64,000 nt of DNA from Kalmusia sp. IMI 367209 (Eukaryota; Ascomycota; Dothideomycetes; Pleosporales; Didymosphaeriaceae). This document shows, one piece after another, positions 48,063 to 62,189 of this stretch; positions within the stretch are counted from its first letter, which is position 1; each line of letters opens with the position of its first letter. The position numbers were made by a program, and so were the translations under genes. The stretch spans positions 893,592 through 957,591 of the forward strand of contig JAPEUQ010000017.1 of the NCBI GenBank assembly GCA_027946365.1. Direction: 5' to 3'. The notes beneath the pieces were generated by a model. That model was given only the letters and a program-made list of their open reading frames with translations. It did not search any database and had not been told where the DNA came from.

Positions 48063-51000
48063 TAGTTATAAGCCCAGCGCTTTAGGATATAGAAAAGTTC
48101 TCCTATATACTTTAGACGTTAAGGATCACTATATTTCTTTACTACTCTAATCTTAAAGATCCCGATCAACTCTTCTATTTATAAAAATAACTAATGTAGT
48201 AATTCTAGTAGAAAGGTATTAGCTTATAGATTACGTAAGCTAGCCCTACTAGTACGTATAGCTTCAATTCCATACTAAAAACCGCAGAGTATAGAATTAA
48301 GTAGACCTAGATACTTACGACGCTAAAATAATTAACGATATAATATTAATATATCTAAGTTAATTAATAAGCGCCTCTAATAAGTAGCTAAAAAGTTATA
48401 ATCTTAAGCTTACTAAGTATAGATTATGAACGACGGAATAATTAATACTTATATTAAGAGTATAAAATATCTAGAACTAGGTTTATACTATAGTATCTCC
48501 TAATCTCCTTACTTCTATAATAATTAAATTAGTAAATGAGGATAAATTAATATTATAAGCTCTTATATAAACTTTAAAGGGTGATCTTACACTAACCGAA
48601 GCTAATATAAAAACCTAGTTTAAGCTTAATATTATGCTCACCTTAAAAGGCTAAGAACGCTAGGCCAAATTCTAAAACCTGGTATAAGGACTGGCTACTT
48701 ATCTATAATAAAGTTAAAACCTATAAAATTACTAACGTTAAGGGGAGCTTATAGTACATGATTTCCTAGATATATTAACTCCTAGAATCACGCCAGATTA
48801 GGTATAATCCATAAATTAATATATTATCTAAGACTAAGCTCTAGATAATAAATCCCTTAATCTAGTATAAGTTAGAAAGATCTTTTCCTTACTATTATAA
48901 GAATATACGTTCTAAATAAATAATAGAAAAGCCTTAAAAGTATTCTCTACTTTTACGGGATAAAGCTCGGATGTAAAATAAGCTAGATTAATAAAAGATA
49001 ATAAAGCGTAGGAAAACTAGGGAAAACCCTACCCCTATAAGAATAGAAAACATAAATAGGATTTAATAACCTATAAATATCTATAATTAGCTATTATAGA
49101 ATTATTACTACTAGGGGTATAACCTATGTCGCTCTCTAAATAGGAAAAGAAGGCGATCCTTAATTATCTTACTAAACCTAAATAGAATAATCTATATATT
49201 AAGATAACTAAAGAAGGATGAATTAGCTATACTATACTAACTTTAAAATTTCTAGGAATAATAGTTACTACACTTATAGACCTAGATAAGCTTCCTTAAT
49301 CTAATAATAATACTATAAGTATATATTCTACTATAACTTTTAGTGCTCATCCTTTCTAGAGAGTATAATCCTAGATAGAGAAGCTATAATATACTTTATT
49401 AATAATCGCGCTTTACTAGTATCTAGAATATTTAAGAAGCCACCTATAATTTAGAGTATGGAAGTAGGGATATAAGCGTTTCTAATCTTAGGAACTAGAG
49501 AAAGACTTCTTAAAAGAGTACTATACGGCGAAAATAGAGCTTAATCTAAAGATCTATTACTTAAGGATATAAAAATTATTAAAGGTTTTCACGTTAATAT
49601 AGTATTAGAAGCTCATTTAAAGAAGATGGAGATCTAGTACCTTAGCTTAGATAATACACTATATATAAAAACTATAAAATAGAGTATTATTTTAGCTAAG
49701 CTAAGCTATAAATATAATCTTACGTTTTTAAAATATAAACCAATCCCCTACTATCTATTAATAATAAGTATAATGCGATTAGCTAAACGCCGAACAATAT
49801 ATAATATACTAAAAGTAAATAGTAAAAAGCTCTAGTATTAGTACTCTAGTTACCTAAGCCTAAAAGCGTTAAAAGCCTTAGTCTATAGTATATATAATAT
49901 ATAGATTAAAGGGATTATATAATTAAACTATAAGTATTACGTAACTATCTATATTACGTAGGTAATCTTAAGACGACTAAGGAAAGATTACCTAGACCTT
50001 TATAGAATCTCCTAAGATCTATTTAATATGCCTATAGGATGATTAAACGAGAACTAGTTATTAATTATAAAAGAAGAGTTTAGTAGGAAGATCTATAATA
50101 ATAACCTCTAAGTAAAAATAATTATAGAAATTATAATAATAATTAAAAAGCTTTATAAAATATATTATAATAAAATATAAGTTTACTATTGCTATAATCC
50201 ACTAGGATAATGACACTATAATACTATTATAGAGAGGGAGATTAAGATATAAGATCTAGATAAAATAAGAAGATATAGAGATTAGTAAGCCACCACTTTA
50301 TACGCATAAGCTAAATGGTGTGCTAAAAAGAGTAGGGTAAGAAATTATAACAAAAGCTATTAAAATAAGAATAGAAGTAAATCTCTTTATTAAACTATAG
50401 CCTAAAATTATAAATATAGTAGTATAGCTTTATAGAATAAATCCTTTACTGCTCACAGCCTTTAATCTCTAAACGAAGTACTAGACAGCTAATTTTAATA
50501 ATATTTTTAATATTATAAGTCTATAGCTATAAGAGTTATAATAGCTAATTTATATCTAGACTAGAGTGAAATCTTTATCTATAGCTATCGCGTATATCCT
50601 TTAAATAGGGAGCGCGCAGTAGGGTGCGATAGATAAGAATTTAAAGTAAATTTAAGAGCTTATATTAGATATCTAGTAGGATATAGAGCTTCTAATATCT
50701 ATAGAATATAGATTTTAATACTTAATTAGGTGATTATGATACGCAACGTCACATTTAATAAAAATCTATTTTATGAAGGACTTCTAATAAGGGGATTCTA
50801 AAAGAAGAAATAGAAAGATTATTAAGATTCTTAATAAAGGAGAAATCGCTAATTTAAAAGAGGCCTATAAATAGATCCTTAATCCTCTATCTAAACTATT
50901 TAAGTAAGTAAGTACTAAAACTAGATCTACCACTAAGGAGATTCTTAGAGGAGAAGAAATTAAGTAGATTAAAAAGATGGCCAGCTAGTCTTCTAGTTAT

Positions 51001-54000
51001 GAAACCTTAAGATTAGACTCTACGCGGACTATGAGCGTGGCTAGTAAGTAGTTAAGAGCTCGTGTAGAGAGATCTAGGAATATAGAACTTATAACCCCTA
51101 ATAGGATACTAGAGCTAGGTGTTTTAGGAGATAATCTATTAAGGGATCACTAGAAGATTAGTATCTAACTAGGTATATACTAACTAGGTAGGACTGGAAC
51201 ACCATTCTTAGAGAGTAAAGATACCCTTTAGTATAAGTCTAAGAGCTTAATGTCTACCTCTTAAACTAGGTTAGAAGATCCTATAGTCCTAGACGAAGTA
51301 GTAAACCTACTAGTATATTAAAGATAAAGACGCGTTAGTAATTATACTATTTATATAAATATAAGACTATAGGAAATACTCCTATAGATGATTAAGTATA
51401 TAGATACTTACTACTTAGATAATAGAGGAGTAGAAGATCTAAATCCAATAATTAGCTAAGGGATAAGATAAACTAAAATGTTTATATACTAATTATAAAT
51501 CTACCTAATAATTCTTAGTAAAACTTTATAAATATATTCTTTCCTAGAGTAATAGAGGCCTAGGATGAGTAGTAACCCTTTATTATAATTAACTTAGTTA
51601 TAGAGTTGGCTATACTCTTAAAGCTATAGTTAACGGCACCTCCTATTTATCTATATAGGAATGAGCTTCCGAAAGAACCCTTAAATTAGAAATAGCTAAG
51701 TATATATCTACTTAGGAAGCTTTTAAATAAGCCTCTTATAAAGAAATCAATATACTTTAGAAAGAAAGGGATATAATTAGAAATTTAATAAGACGAAGCT
51801 CCTAAATACCCACTTCTACTAAAATAAATTTAGATATATAAATATAATTAAAATAGATACTTTTTTAAGTGTAAAGCTTATATCGTTATAAGAGAAATCT
51901 CTAAGAGAAAGATATACTTAGTTTAATATATATAGCTACTTTAGCAGCCTATTCTTTTAGAATAGTTATAGTAATTATAGTAGAATTCGATCTAGAGATT
52001 CTTTAGTATAATATAGTAGGTATATTTCTAAATACCTATATTATAGTAGAAAATCCAGTGCTCTATAAGCTCCTAGATAATTTTAAGAAAGCTAGAAAAT
52101 ATATAAAACTTAATAAAATTCTATATAATTTAAGAGATTCACCGCTCCTTTAGTATAAGGAGTTCTTGGTACGCTTAAAGCCAGAGGGCTTAGTATATTA
52201 AAAAAGAACTATACTTATTCTTTAACGAGGAATAAAGGATTTTAGTAATCTTCTATATAGATAATATTCTTCTTATTTTTAAGAAAGATATAAGTAAGAA
52301 GCTTAAGTAATATAGGATTAGATTATAAAAAAATATAAGGTAGAGTAATAAGGACCTATTAAGTAGTTTTTAGGGTACGCGTTATAAGAGATTAAGAATA
52401 TAGGATAATCACCCTAATATATAATATCTATATTAATAAGATTATAAAACGGTTTAAGTTAGATACTAATAAAAGCTTCTTAGCTACACCCTTATTATTA
52501 GAAGAGCTTAGAAAATATTCAGGGAAGTAACAAAGAGAGATATTAAGATCTATTAAAAGTATATTAGATTAGTACTTTATATAGTAATTATAATATAACT
52601 AAATATTACTTTTATAATATTAAAACTCTTATACTTTCTTATAAATCTAGGCCTAGAACACCTTATAGTAGTAGATCATATAATCACTTTTCTATATAGA
52701 ACGCGCTGGAAATCCATTTAATATAGAGGGTATAATGGCCCTAATCTACTAATTTATAGAGATACCTTATTCATAGATGATCTAGAGACTAGATAATCTT
52801 CTTATAAGTATATTATTATACTATTTAGAGGACTAATCTTATGGAAAGTAGTTTACTAAAGTATAATAATAATATCTATAATAGAAGTAGAACTTCTAGC
52901 TTTAGAGTATATAAGTAAGGAAGTAATAGCTCTAAAGCGCTCTCTTTTATAAGCTTACCTAGACTTAGAGATATATGGCGAATTTTCTATAATAATAAGT
53001 AGATAATTAGGCTTATTATAGGAAAAAATGAGCGTATAACTATGTATCTGCGCCATATTAATATTCAGAATATATAACTATAATAAGAGTATATAAAGGG
53101 ATCTTTTAAAGTTTCCTATCTACCTATAAGTAATATGCTAGTAGACAGGCTCACTAAATTATTAATAAAATAGTAGTTTACGTATTTTATAAAGTTTTTA
53201 AATCTATAAGATTTAATTACTATATAGTAGAAAGATTAATAGAGAAATCGTAATTAAATTATTATAAAGAAGCTAAGCTCCTCTATAGAATATCATCTAC
53301 TAATATAGCTTAAGGGTAATATAATACTATAAGAGTATGGAAAAGTCTATTAACTAAAGTTAAGAAGAGCGAAAGCTCTATTTAACTACTTAAAAAGATT
53401 TAAGAACTTATTAAGTAGTATATAGGTCTTAGTATATTTCTACGCGTCTATAAGACTATTATAGATCACCTGAATACTATAGGAAAAGGGAACACCCTAG
53501 CTCAGAGTATAGTTAGAAGTGATAAAGCCATTTATATAAAGAGGTTTACTAAAAGTAAGCTTTAACTAAAATAATAGGGAGGATCTTAGATAAAAAGCTT
53601 ATTATTAGGAGTATAGAATTAATTATTAGATTTAATAGACTACTTAATAATAGGGAACTCTAAGCTTAAATTTCTTAAACGTTACTAAGATTACGTTAGA
53701 GATAGCTATTAGCAGGAGTCTTAACGGTGATTAAAGTAGAGATAGAAATATTCCCCTATTTATTTTTAGCTCTAAAAGCGCTATATAAATAGCCTCTAGC
53801 TACTCTTTAGTAATCTTAGGTTTTATAGTTTAATTACTAAAGAGCTCCTCTAGAAGGTTTAGATTAACCTTAGAAATATTCTTATAAGTTTTCTTAATAG
53901 TAGAACGAGCCTTATTAGCGTTAGAAGTAGGATTACACTTATAACTCTTCTTAATAACTAGAACTAGAGTAGTCTTATAATTATCTTCTTTACTTAATTT

Positions 54001-54834
54001 ATCTCTATTACTAATTATAATTATATTCTTAGTCTTATTATAAACGGATTTAGATCACGATATAGCTTAGAACTTAGGAGAGATCTTAATATAAAAAGAA
54101 ATCTTTAACTATAGTAAGCCCTTAGAAGCAAAGGAGATCTTAATTTAACTAAAATTTTAGTATTATTACATAAGAGCTAGGGAACCTTATATGGAAGACT
54201 ATAATAAATATAATTAAAGATAATTTTTATAGGATTATATAGCTCTTTAACGTCCTTATTCTAAGATCTATTAGCCCGATAAATGAAACTGGAGATCTAA
54301 ATAACTTATAATTTAACCCTTTTAATAAGCTTAAAGATATTTAACTATATAAGGCTTAAGATCTTTAGGACTACTAGATGATTAGCGGAAGAAACCATAT
54401 AATCTTAAAAGGAAACTTATACTTTAACGTAACTATAACCTAAGAGTAACTATAATAATAAGTAGAACTATTAATAAGATTAAAATAGATATTATTAGAT
54501 TAACCAGAGATCGCGCTTTATATATATCCCTAATAAGACTCTTTGAGGAGTACTATAAATATACTTCTTAATATCTTTCTTTTATATAGAATTACTCTTA
54601 CTTTTAATTAATAAAGGAGCACCTTTACTATTTTCTAATCTAGAGCTCCCTTTTAATAGTATAATGAGGTGTAAGGATTAGGCCAACTTAAGAATTTTAG
54701 AAACTATAGGACCTTCTTTAGAACTAGATAATAAGTGTAATGGGGACAGGATTATTATAGACTTATAAGGATAACGCGCGTTTTCTATAAAGTTACCTAA
54801 ATAAAAAGATTAGTAAAATAAGGAGTTTAGAGAT

Positions 54835-55190
54835 AGCTATATATTATAATTAAGATCTTAAAGAGCGTGAGCGAAAATAAAACAAAACTAAGGAAATATA
54901 AAAATAAAAATCTAGTATAATAATTAAAGAGAGGTTAAAGAAAGTAGAAAAGATAAGAATATAAGATTATAATAAGTTTATTATCCTAGTCACCGTTTAC
55001 GTAATCACGTATAAGGCAGTTAGAAGTATTTAAAGGAAAGTATATAATTATTAGAGGTAACTAATAAGGAGCTTATATATAACTAATCATAATTATTATA
55101 ATAGAGTCTTATATACTTATAGGCTCACTGCTATCGCTAGATTATAGGCTTATCATTATAGGCTCCTCATAGACTTACTACTAACGAAGC
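54835..55190 (+). repeat. Tail segment also present at 62.57-62.90 kb
   Basis: The last ~350 bp of the inner copia element's tail (from TATATTATAATTAAGATCTT to the GGCTCCTCATAG area) recur in the same orientation at 62,570-62,895, where no LTR follows. The second copy is therefore a fragment of another member of this family. Confidence 0.6.
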
Positions 55191-55201
55191 TCATCTAGGG
55201 G

Positions 55202-55408
55202 TATATTATAGATATAAGGCTCTAGGTTAAGCTTTAAGCAACGGAACGATCACGATCCGAAGGATTTTAATAATCTAAATACTAAACGCTTAGAGTTTTA
55301 TAAGTAGAAGATCTTATAATCTATAAATTCTACCTATCCGGCTCATATTTCTTATATAGTAATCTAATCAATTCGCTTACTAAAAATAGTAATCTAATAT
55401 TAACTCCA
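55202..55408 (+). repeat. 3' LTR of the inner copia element
   Basis: About 207 bp, partner of the LTR at 47,857. It is preceded by a polypurine run and followed by the broken reverse transcriptase of the outer copia element. Confidence 0.8.
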
Positions 55409-58400
55409 TAATATATATATTATAGACTAGCGTAATTATTCTAAGTTCACGATCTTTAACTATATATATATCTATAAATTACTCTACTGGCCTACGCTCT
55501 TATATCTTATATTTTAATATAATCTAAACTTATAACTTTAGAGCTTTCTACTCGTTTTACTTATAGAAGAGTAGTAGTATATTATCTATATAGAAAATAA
55601 CTAGGATACTGCACTCATTATTAAAGAATAAGCACGATTCTTTTCTTAAGACACTAAGCCCTATTACTTTAAGTGAGCTTAAGAACTCCTTATACTATAG
55701 GAGTGGTGAGTCTCTTAATCTATAGAGAGCTCTATTAAGTTTTATACACTTCCCAGCTTTCTTAAATCTATCTAGGAGCTCGTAAAGGACTGGGTTTTTA
55801 GCTATAATATATATGTTTAGAAACACGCCTACTATATTATATTATAAGATTTTAAGGTTAAACTCTACTACTATTACTATAGTTATTTGAAAGGAATGAG
55901 CTGCTAGCGTAGCTACGTAGATTAAATTAAGTGAATCCTTATTCTAAAGATCTCTCCTTACTATAATTTAAGCTTTATATTTAAGAAAGTAGCTGTCTTA
56001 ATCGTTCTTATACGTCTATATCTATTTAAATAGAAGTAGGCGATCAGTCGCTTCTTTATATAAGATTTCTATCTATATACCTATTTTCTAAAGTGTTATA
56101 ATCTCTTTATAAGTGGCTTATTTAAAGAGCTTTCTAAATGAATAAATATTAAGTTTTTTTAAGTAGTTAGCTCTAGAGGAAGCTCATCCCTATATAAATG
56201 AGCGAGAGATAATATATTATACGACCTATTAAGTATTACTAATATAACTATAGCGTTAATAGTTATAAACGTCTAATATTTATTCTAGGCCTCTACTACT
56301 CTAGGTAAAAATATGCTGGTAAAGTCTTATAATTAATCTTCCTTCTAAAATAGATCTATAATTAATACTTATATAAACCTTTTTATCTTACCCTTAATTA
56401 ATTATCTAGATCTGTCTCCTTTATCTATGCTAATAAAGTGGTAGGTATCTATTTACTTAATTATATTTAGAAGTATCCCCTATAATCGTCTACTTAAATA
56501 AGATATAGAAGCCTAGACGCGTTATTATCTTTAGTATACTAGACGGTTCTCTACTTTAGCTAGGCTTATAGAAGTGATGTTCCTAGGTTAAGAAATAGTA
56601 ATAGAGCTTTTAAGCTCTAGTAAAGTGGGTATTACATCCTTAGAATTAGGCGTTCTAGCTCTACCAGGTTAATATATACCCTAGTAGACGCCTATTTTCT
56701 TATAATCTCTAATAGATTATATTTTATTATATCTAGCTCTAGCGTTTATCTAGAGGTCATAAGTCCTAAGAGCTCTTCTCTATCTATATAAGTTTTTAAT
56801 TACTTACTAACTATATTCGCAGCTCGCGTAGAGTCAGCGCTCAAAGCTTTCTAATTAAGTGGCTAACTAATTATAATTTTAGTTAGCTTAATTACTTTAC
56901 CTAAACTATTACTTAGTAGTAGATTTAAGTTTAGGATTTACTAGCTCTAATAGTTTAGATTAAAGCTTAGAAATATTATAAGCTTTTTCTAGATTAGTAA
57001 TTTCTCCTTTATAGAGAATTTCAATAACTTTTACTACTTCTTCTTTAAAATTCCTTAATCAGCCTTTCCTTTATAGTAAAGTATCTTATTAAAAGTTATA
57101 TTTTACGTTATAATTATCTAATTAAGTATAGAAACTTATATCCTATAAATATTAGAAGCTTAGTAGCCTACTAAATATTTAATATAAGCTCTAGGATTTA
57201 TTTAAATCCTTATTTATTACGCCCAGCTATGCGCTCCTATTCAAGAGGTAAGCTTAATAGCTATAGGGTATAGATTCTACTCTAGTCTAGGCGTAGATCC
57301 GCTATAGCTATCCTTATAGCCATAGACTTATAGTATTAAAAATATTATTAAAACTAACTATTAAGGACTTTACTAGGTAATCGTAAGCTATAGGTAGTAG
57401 AAGGGCTTATTTTATAAAGTTATACTACTACGTCTATAATTTTAGGCTAGAGCTTAATAGGAGATTTATATTAATTCTTATTTTTATAACTTTTATAATA
57501 ATTTTTATTTTACTTACTCTGGCGCTCCGTTTGGCTCATGCGTATATAGTAGTGGCGTAATAATCTTAATCCTTTTTAATCTATCTATTCTTTATATCTT
57601 AATTATCTTTTTAAGGGAGCGTTATAGTATTATTATCTTATTAAATTATTATAATCTTAAGCTTATACTTTATTACTACGCGCTATATAAAGCTCTTAAT
57701 ACTAGTATAATCTCTAAAATTATCTTTCCTTAGAGATTATTATTATAGATCTTCCTACTAAAATCTTCTTTTTATAATTAGTATCTATTCTTCGCTTAGA
57801 TATTTAGTAGGCATATTAAAAGATCCTATAAAATCTAATAAAAGGGTCTAAATAATCTTTCCTTTAGTCATTATAAGATTACCTACGTAGTATACGTTGT
57901 TGCGTAGTACTTATAATATCTATAAGATATCCTATTTATATATATATTACGCGTGTTATATATAAGAGCTCATAGCGTCTTTAAACCTAGGTATCTAAGT
58001 ATTAGTATTAGAACTTTTTACTATTAGTCCTAAGATTATTTTACTAGGATAGGCGTATAGTATTAATCGCGCTTATAACTAATAGATAGTAGGGATTAGC
58101 TTATATTTTAAGAACGTAAGGTTATATTTATAAATTAGCTTAGTAAGTACAATACTCCTTTTTAATATTCTAAATATAGTATATTATCTAGAATTAAGGT
58201 ACTAGATCTTAATCTTCTTTAAATAAACTTCGAGATAATATTAATATAAAATCTTTAATAACCTTTTATATTTATAAATAATAAATCTTTAGATATTTAC
58301 CTTTCTCTATATTTAAAACGCCTTTAAGTAGGCGATCTCCTATACCTAAGACTAGAAATATTTATATTCCTATTCTATACTTTCTATAGAGCTTGTTTTC

Positions 58401-59000
58401 TTAAAGAATCTTAAAATAAGTAGCTACACAATTATTAACTAATAGATATAAACCTCTATCTAAGGATTCTCTCTAAGTATTCGAATATCATATAGAGTAG
58501 ACTCCTAGGCTATATATTTTAAACTATATAACTAAGGGGTCTATTAACGTCACTACTATACTAGCTAATATTTAATAGATAGAGAGCTTTATCTTATTAG
58601 GCTTTATTTAACCTATCTTTATAATCTTAGTATTTTAGCTTATTCTATTCTAGCTAAGCTAAATAATTTAGTAATATTTAGTTCTCTACTTCCGTTATTT
58701 TTATAGGCTAAATCCTTTAGGTAAAACGCCAGTTACTATAAGTTAAAACTATTAAAATATTTTAATAAATATACTTATACTTTTAGGTCTATATAGGGCA
58801 GCTCTTTATATTAACTTTAAGACCTAGTTTAATTATTAAATCGAGAAGGCCTAAAAGTAAAGAATTCCCCTGAAGTCTTCCTACTATTAAAGCGTAACGT
58901 ATTCTTATAAAAATATAAAAATACTTTTTCAATAATAAAACTTAAGAACTATATTCTTAAATTATATCTTATGAATTCGCTAGGTTTATTAATTATTTTA
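55409..59000 (-). mobile_element. Outer copia element, gag to RT (right part)
   Basis: Directly right of the inner element, the minus strand reads as copia reverse transcriptase (55.41-56.0 kb; the LYGL...SPLLWYKEL and YIDNIL-type sites are near 55.7 and 55.59 kb), followed rightward by traces that should be integrase and gag, down to about 59.0 kb. It is the continuation of the piece ending at 47,856. Its own 5' LTR was not found; the right boundary is approximate. Confidence 0.65.
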
Positions 59001-59380
59001 GTTGAGTAAGCTTTATTTAGGTATGCTAAATATATCTACTATGCTTATTAATATTAGTAATCTTTATAAGTCTTTACTTTATACAAGATAAGTTTATAAT
59101 CTTTATACTAAGGCTTAGGACTTTATCTACCATACATTTAATTCTAGTGAGTATTAAAGTCTATTTATAAAAGGTATTGTATTAGCTTTAGATATGCGGC
59201 AGATTAGCTACTAAATAAATAAATACATTGGTAGTAATCTAAATTAAATCCAGCTTAAATTAATAATAGACAAATATAGGTTAGCCTTATAAATAGTTTC
59301 ATAATTTCTGTTTTTGATTATGTAGCTTTTACCTACTATATAGATTTTCTACTATATTTCATATAAGCTATATATTAGTA
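59000..59380. other. Short stretch with little RIP inside the block
   Basis: Between about 59.0 and 59.38 kb CA and TG reappear (for example CCATACATTTAATTCTAGTG and AGATATGCGGCAGATTAGC). No gene or LTR could be assigned. It could be single-copy sequence trapped between elements. Confidence 0.4.
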
Positions 59381-62183
59381 TAGCTAAGAATATAGCCTTA
59401 ATAACTTTAATCTACTTATTTAATCTTACTTTAAGGGGTCCCTTGCTTATGTAAGATTAACTACTTAAAAAGATTTAACTTATAATTTTTTAAAGAGTCT
59501 TTTAAATAAAATATTCTTAACTATTAATATTTTATAGCTATTACCTAATTCTTTAGAATCTCTTTACTTAAAAGTCCCTTATTAAATTAGATAAATTTAC
59601 TTTATTATTAGTATTAATATAGATAAATAATAAGTAAGTAAATACTAATTATACTAGAAATAGCTAAATATTTTTTTCTAATTTCTAATTTACTTATAAT
59701 TAGTTATAATTTATTATTTATTATTTTTATTATTAATTATAATTATATAAAAAATTACTAATAATTAGCTAGAGTATCTAGGAACTTATATAATTATTAT
59801 ACCACTTATATACTATTTTAGAAAAATAAGTTAATATATATTTATAATTATTAATAGACGCTAGTTTAGGGTAAACGCTATAATAGAAGTCTTATTATAA
59901 ATATAAATAATATATTATTTAGATATAGTTTAATAGGTTATACTTGGTTTTAATACTATATTATATACTTATTATATATTACTAGAAAGTTAGTAGATTA
60001 TATTATAAATAATAATAGTATTTAAAATAATCTACTATAATTTTTAGAATACTTTTCTAGATCACCCTATCTAAATCTAATCCTATAGTAGGTATTATAA
60101 ATATCTTATATAGTAATATATATTCTAATAGTAATTAAGTATCTATAACTAAAGGTAATAATAATTTAATATAATAATATTAAATCTTCTATAGTTAATA
60201 TAAAGTTATAATATTCTATCCTTTTTATACAAAACTAATAAAATTATCTTTACTAAGGCTAGTATTATACCTAACTAATTTTTAAGAGTTCTTTAAGTAG
60301 CTCTTAGAGTATTTAAAGTTTCTGCTATAAGATTATATAAAGACCTATAAAGAATATAGTTCCTTCCCTTTATAATAAGATTATATAATCCTATTCTTTA
60401 AATTTTAGAAGAGTAGATATATCTTATTAAATACTTAAAATTATTTATATTCTAGACTAGATAGTACAGCTATAAACTTTATTAATATAATAAGATACTT
60501 TGAAATATGAGGCTAGTAATTTATAAAGATCCTAGAATAATTTAGATTAGCTAATTATAATTTCCTTTAACTAAAGTTTTATATAATAATATTAATAGAA
60601 TTTTGGCTAAATTCTTATACTATATACCAAGTATTGTAATTAAGATATATTAAGAATAATTTCTTAGTAAAAGTAAACTCTCTTCTTATTAATATTATAG
60701 ACTATAGTTATTATAGGCGTATTAAATACTCCTATTATCTATTAAGTATATCTAGAAATATAAGTAATATAGATACTTTAATATTAGGCTTTATTTTAGT
60801 TTTAGAAGCTAACTCTTTAATGGGTTATAAGTCTATCTCTATAGTAATCCTTTAACTAATTAGGCTAATATTAATTTATAAGATTAAAATAGTTTAAGTT
60901 ACTATTCTAGATCTATATTCTTAGCTACGCTATATATATATTTTATGCCTAGTAGAATATATATTAGTAGACGTCTTACTATCTTCTAGGTTATTAGTAA
61001 AGCTTAATCTTTTCCTACCTTATTAATTTATATAAGGATTTAATTTAGAGTTACTACTTTATTATTTATTTACATGTAGTAACCTTATTATATTTATAGT
61101 ATATAATATTTTTTTATTAAAAGACTTACTTCTACTATTAGATATTTAATAATTTAGTATAGCCTCTTTATATTTTATCTTTAATACATGGCAGCTATTC
61201 TATTCCTATATTAATAATATATGGCATAGATTCTACTTAAGTATAGAGTCTAAATAATAAGGTCTTCTCTTATAATAGATATTTAATAATAGTTAGTAAT
61301 TATTATAGCTTAGATCTTAATTTTAAGAAAAGGTGTTATACCCTTTATTCCTTAGTGTAAGGTGTAAGTTAATCATAATAATATTAAGATAATTATAAAA
61401 AGAATAAGACTATTTAGTCCTTTATTATATAACTTAAATATATTACTATAGTTATTTCTAAACTACGATTTACTAGATTAAAAGTAAGTTAAGTATATAC
61501 TACTTAAAATATTTTTAGATAGATATCTCCCCTTATCTTAAAGATATATTTATAATATATATACTATAACTCTTTAGGGTATACCTCTAAGTACTATATT
61601 ACCTAGATAACTTTATCTACATATCTAGTAAGAATTTTTATAATAGGAGATAAAATATATCTTATATAAATAAAAGAATTTATAGTATTCCTTTAAATTT
61701 CTATTTTTATATTTAGCTAGATCTTTGTTTAAGCGTATTTATTATATATTAGTAAGTATTCTAGGTATATTTTATTTATATATATTAATATTTTAGGTTT
61801 TAGCCCTTAGTAGAGTAGTTAGGCTAGGAGTTTAATTTAAGTTTTAAGTTCTATAATTTGTTTTATGGGCAAGGTAGTTATTATAGGGCGCGAAGTTTAT
61901 TATATTTCCTTTTAATAACTAAGATACGCTCTTCTAGCATTAAAGAAGGGCTATAATTATATATATATTATTTTTCTTTATATATTAGATTAGAGCGTCT
62001 TTTTATTCTAAAAGATTATAGATAAGATTTATTTTTATTTACTATTTATATAACTTTTGAGCTATTCTAGACTATTATAACTAAAGTATTATTATATAAG
62101 ATCTAGTTATAGATAATAGTATATACTTTTATACTAGGATTAATAATAAAAAGGATAACTCTAGTTATATTAAGTAATACTTA
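59380..62183 (-). mobile_element. Right part of the older minus-strand gypsy-like element
   Basis: On the minus strand around 60.3-59.9 kb a gypsy reverse transcriptase N-terminal half can be made out (pieces like LLVLYKKDRIL and YINYRRFNI, matching the KKDG and DYR-LN positions of the family). To the right, 60.4-62.1 kb would hold protease, gag and the 5' LTR, but the mutations are too dense to read. The right edge carries the repeat shared with 32.2 kb. The missing RT end is at 45.2-44.7 kb. Confidence 0.45.
62050..62183 (-). repeat. Copy B of the repeat shared with 32.15-32.28 kb
   Basis: 62,093-62,183 matches 32,193-32,283 closely, and both end at CTTAACTTC. Probable 5' LTR of the old minus-strand element. 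Confidence 0.45.
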
Positions 62184-62189
62184 ACTTCC

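Larger units (their letters stand above)
47857..55408 (+). mobile_element. Inner Ty1/copia-type LTR retrotransposon, inactivated
   Basis: A 7.55-kb plus-strand element with LTRs at about 47,857-48,062 and 55,202-55,408 (TG...CA type, start TGTCGTGAATATGAGGCTC in the left copy). A TAATA flanks it on both sides if the LTR is taken to begin two bases before the TG. The polypurine CTAGGGG precedes the right LTR. Coding traces run in copia order: gag-like (48.4-49.3 kb), integrase region (49.9-50.7 kb), reverse transcriptase (51.7-52.7 kb, with the YVDDILL site at ~52.26 kb, now YIDNIL) and RNase H (52.7-53.15 kb, with a KHLRHINI-like end). All frames are broken by stops. About 2 kb of tail follow RNase H, unusually long for copia. 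Confidence 0.8.
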
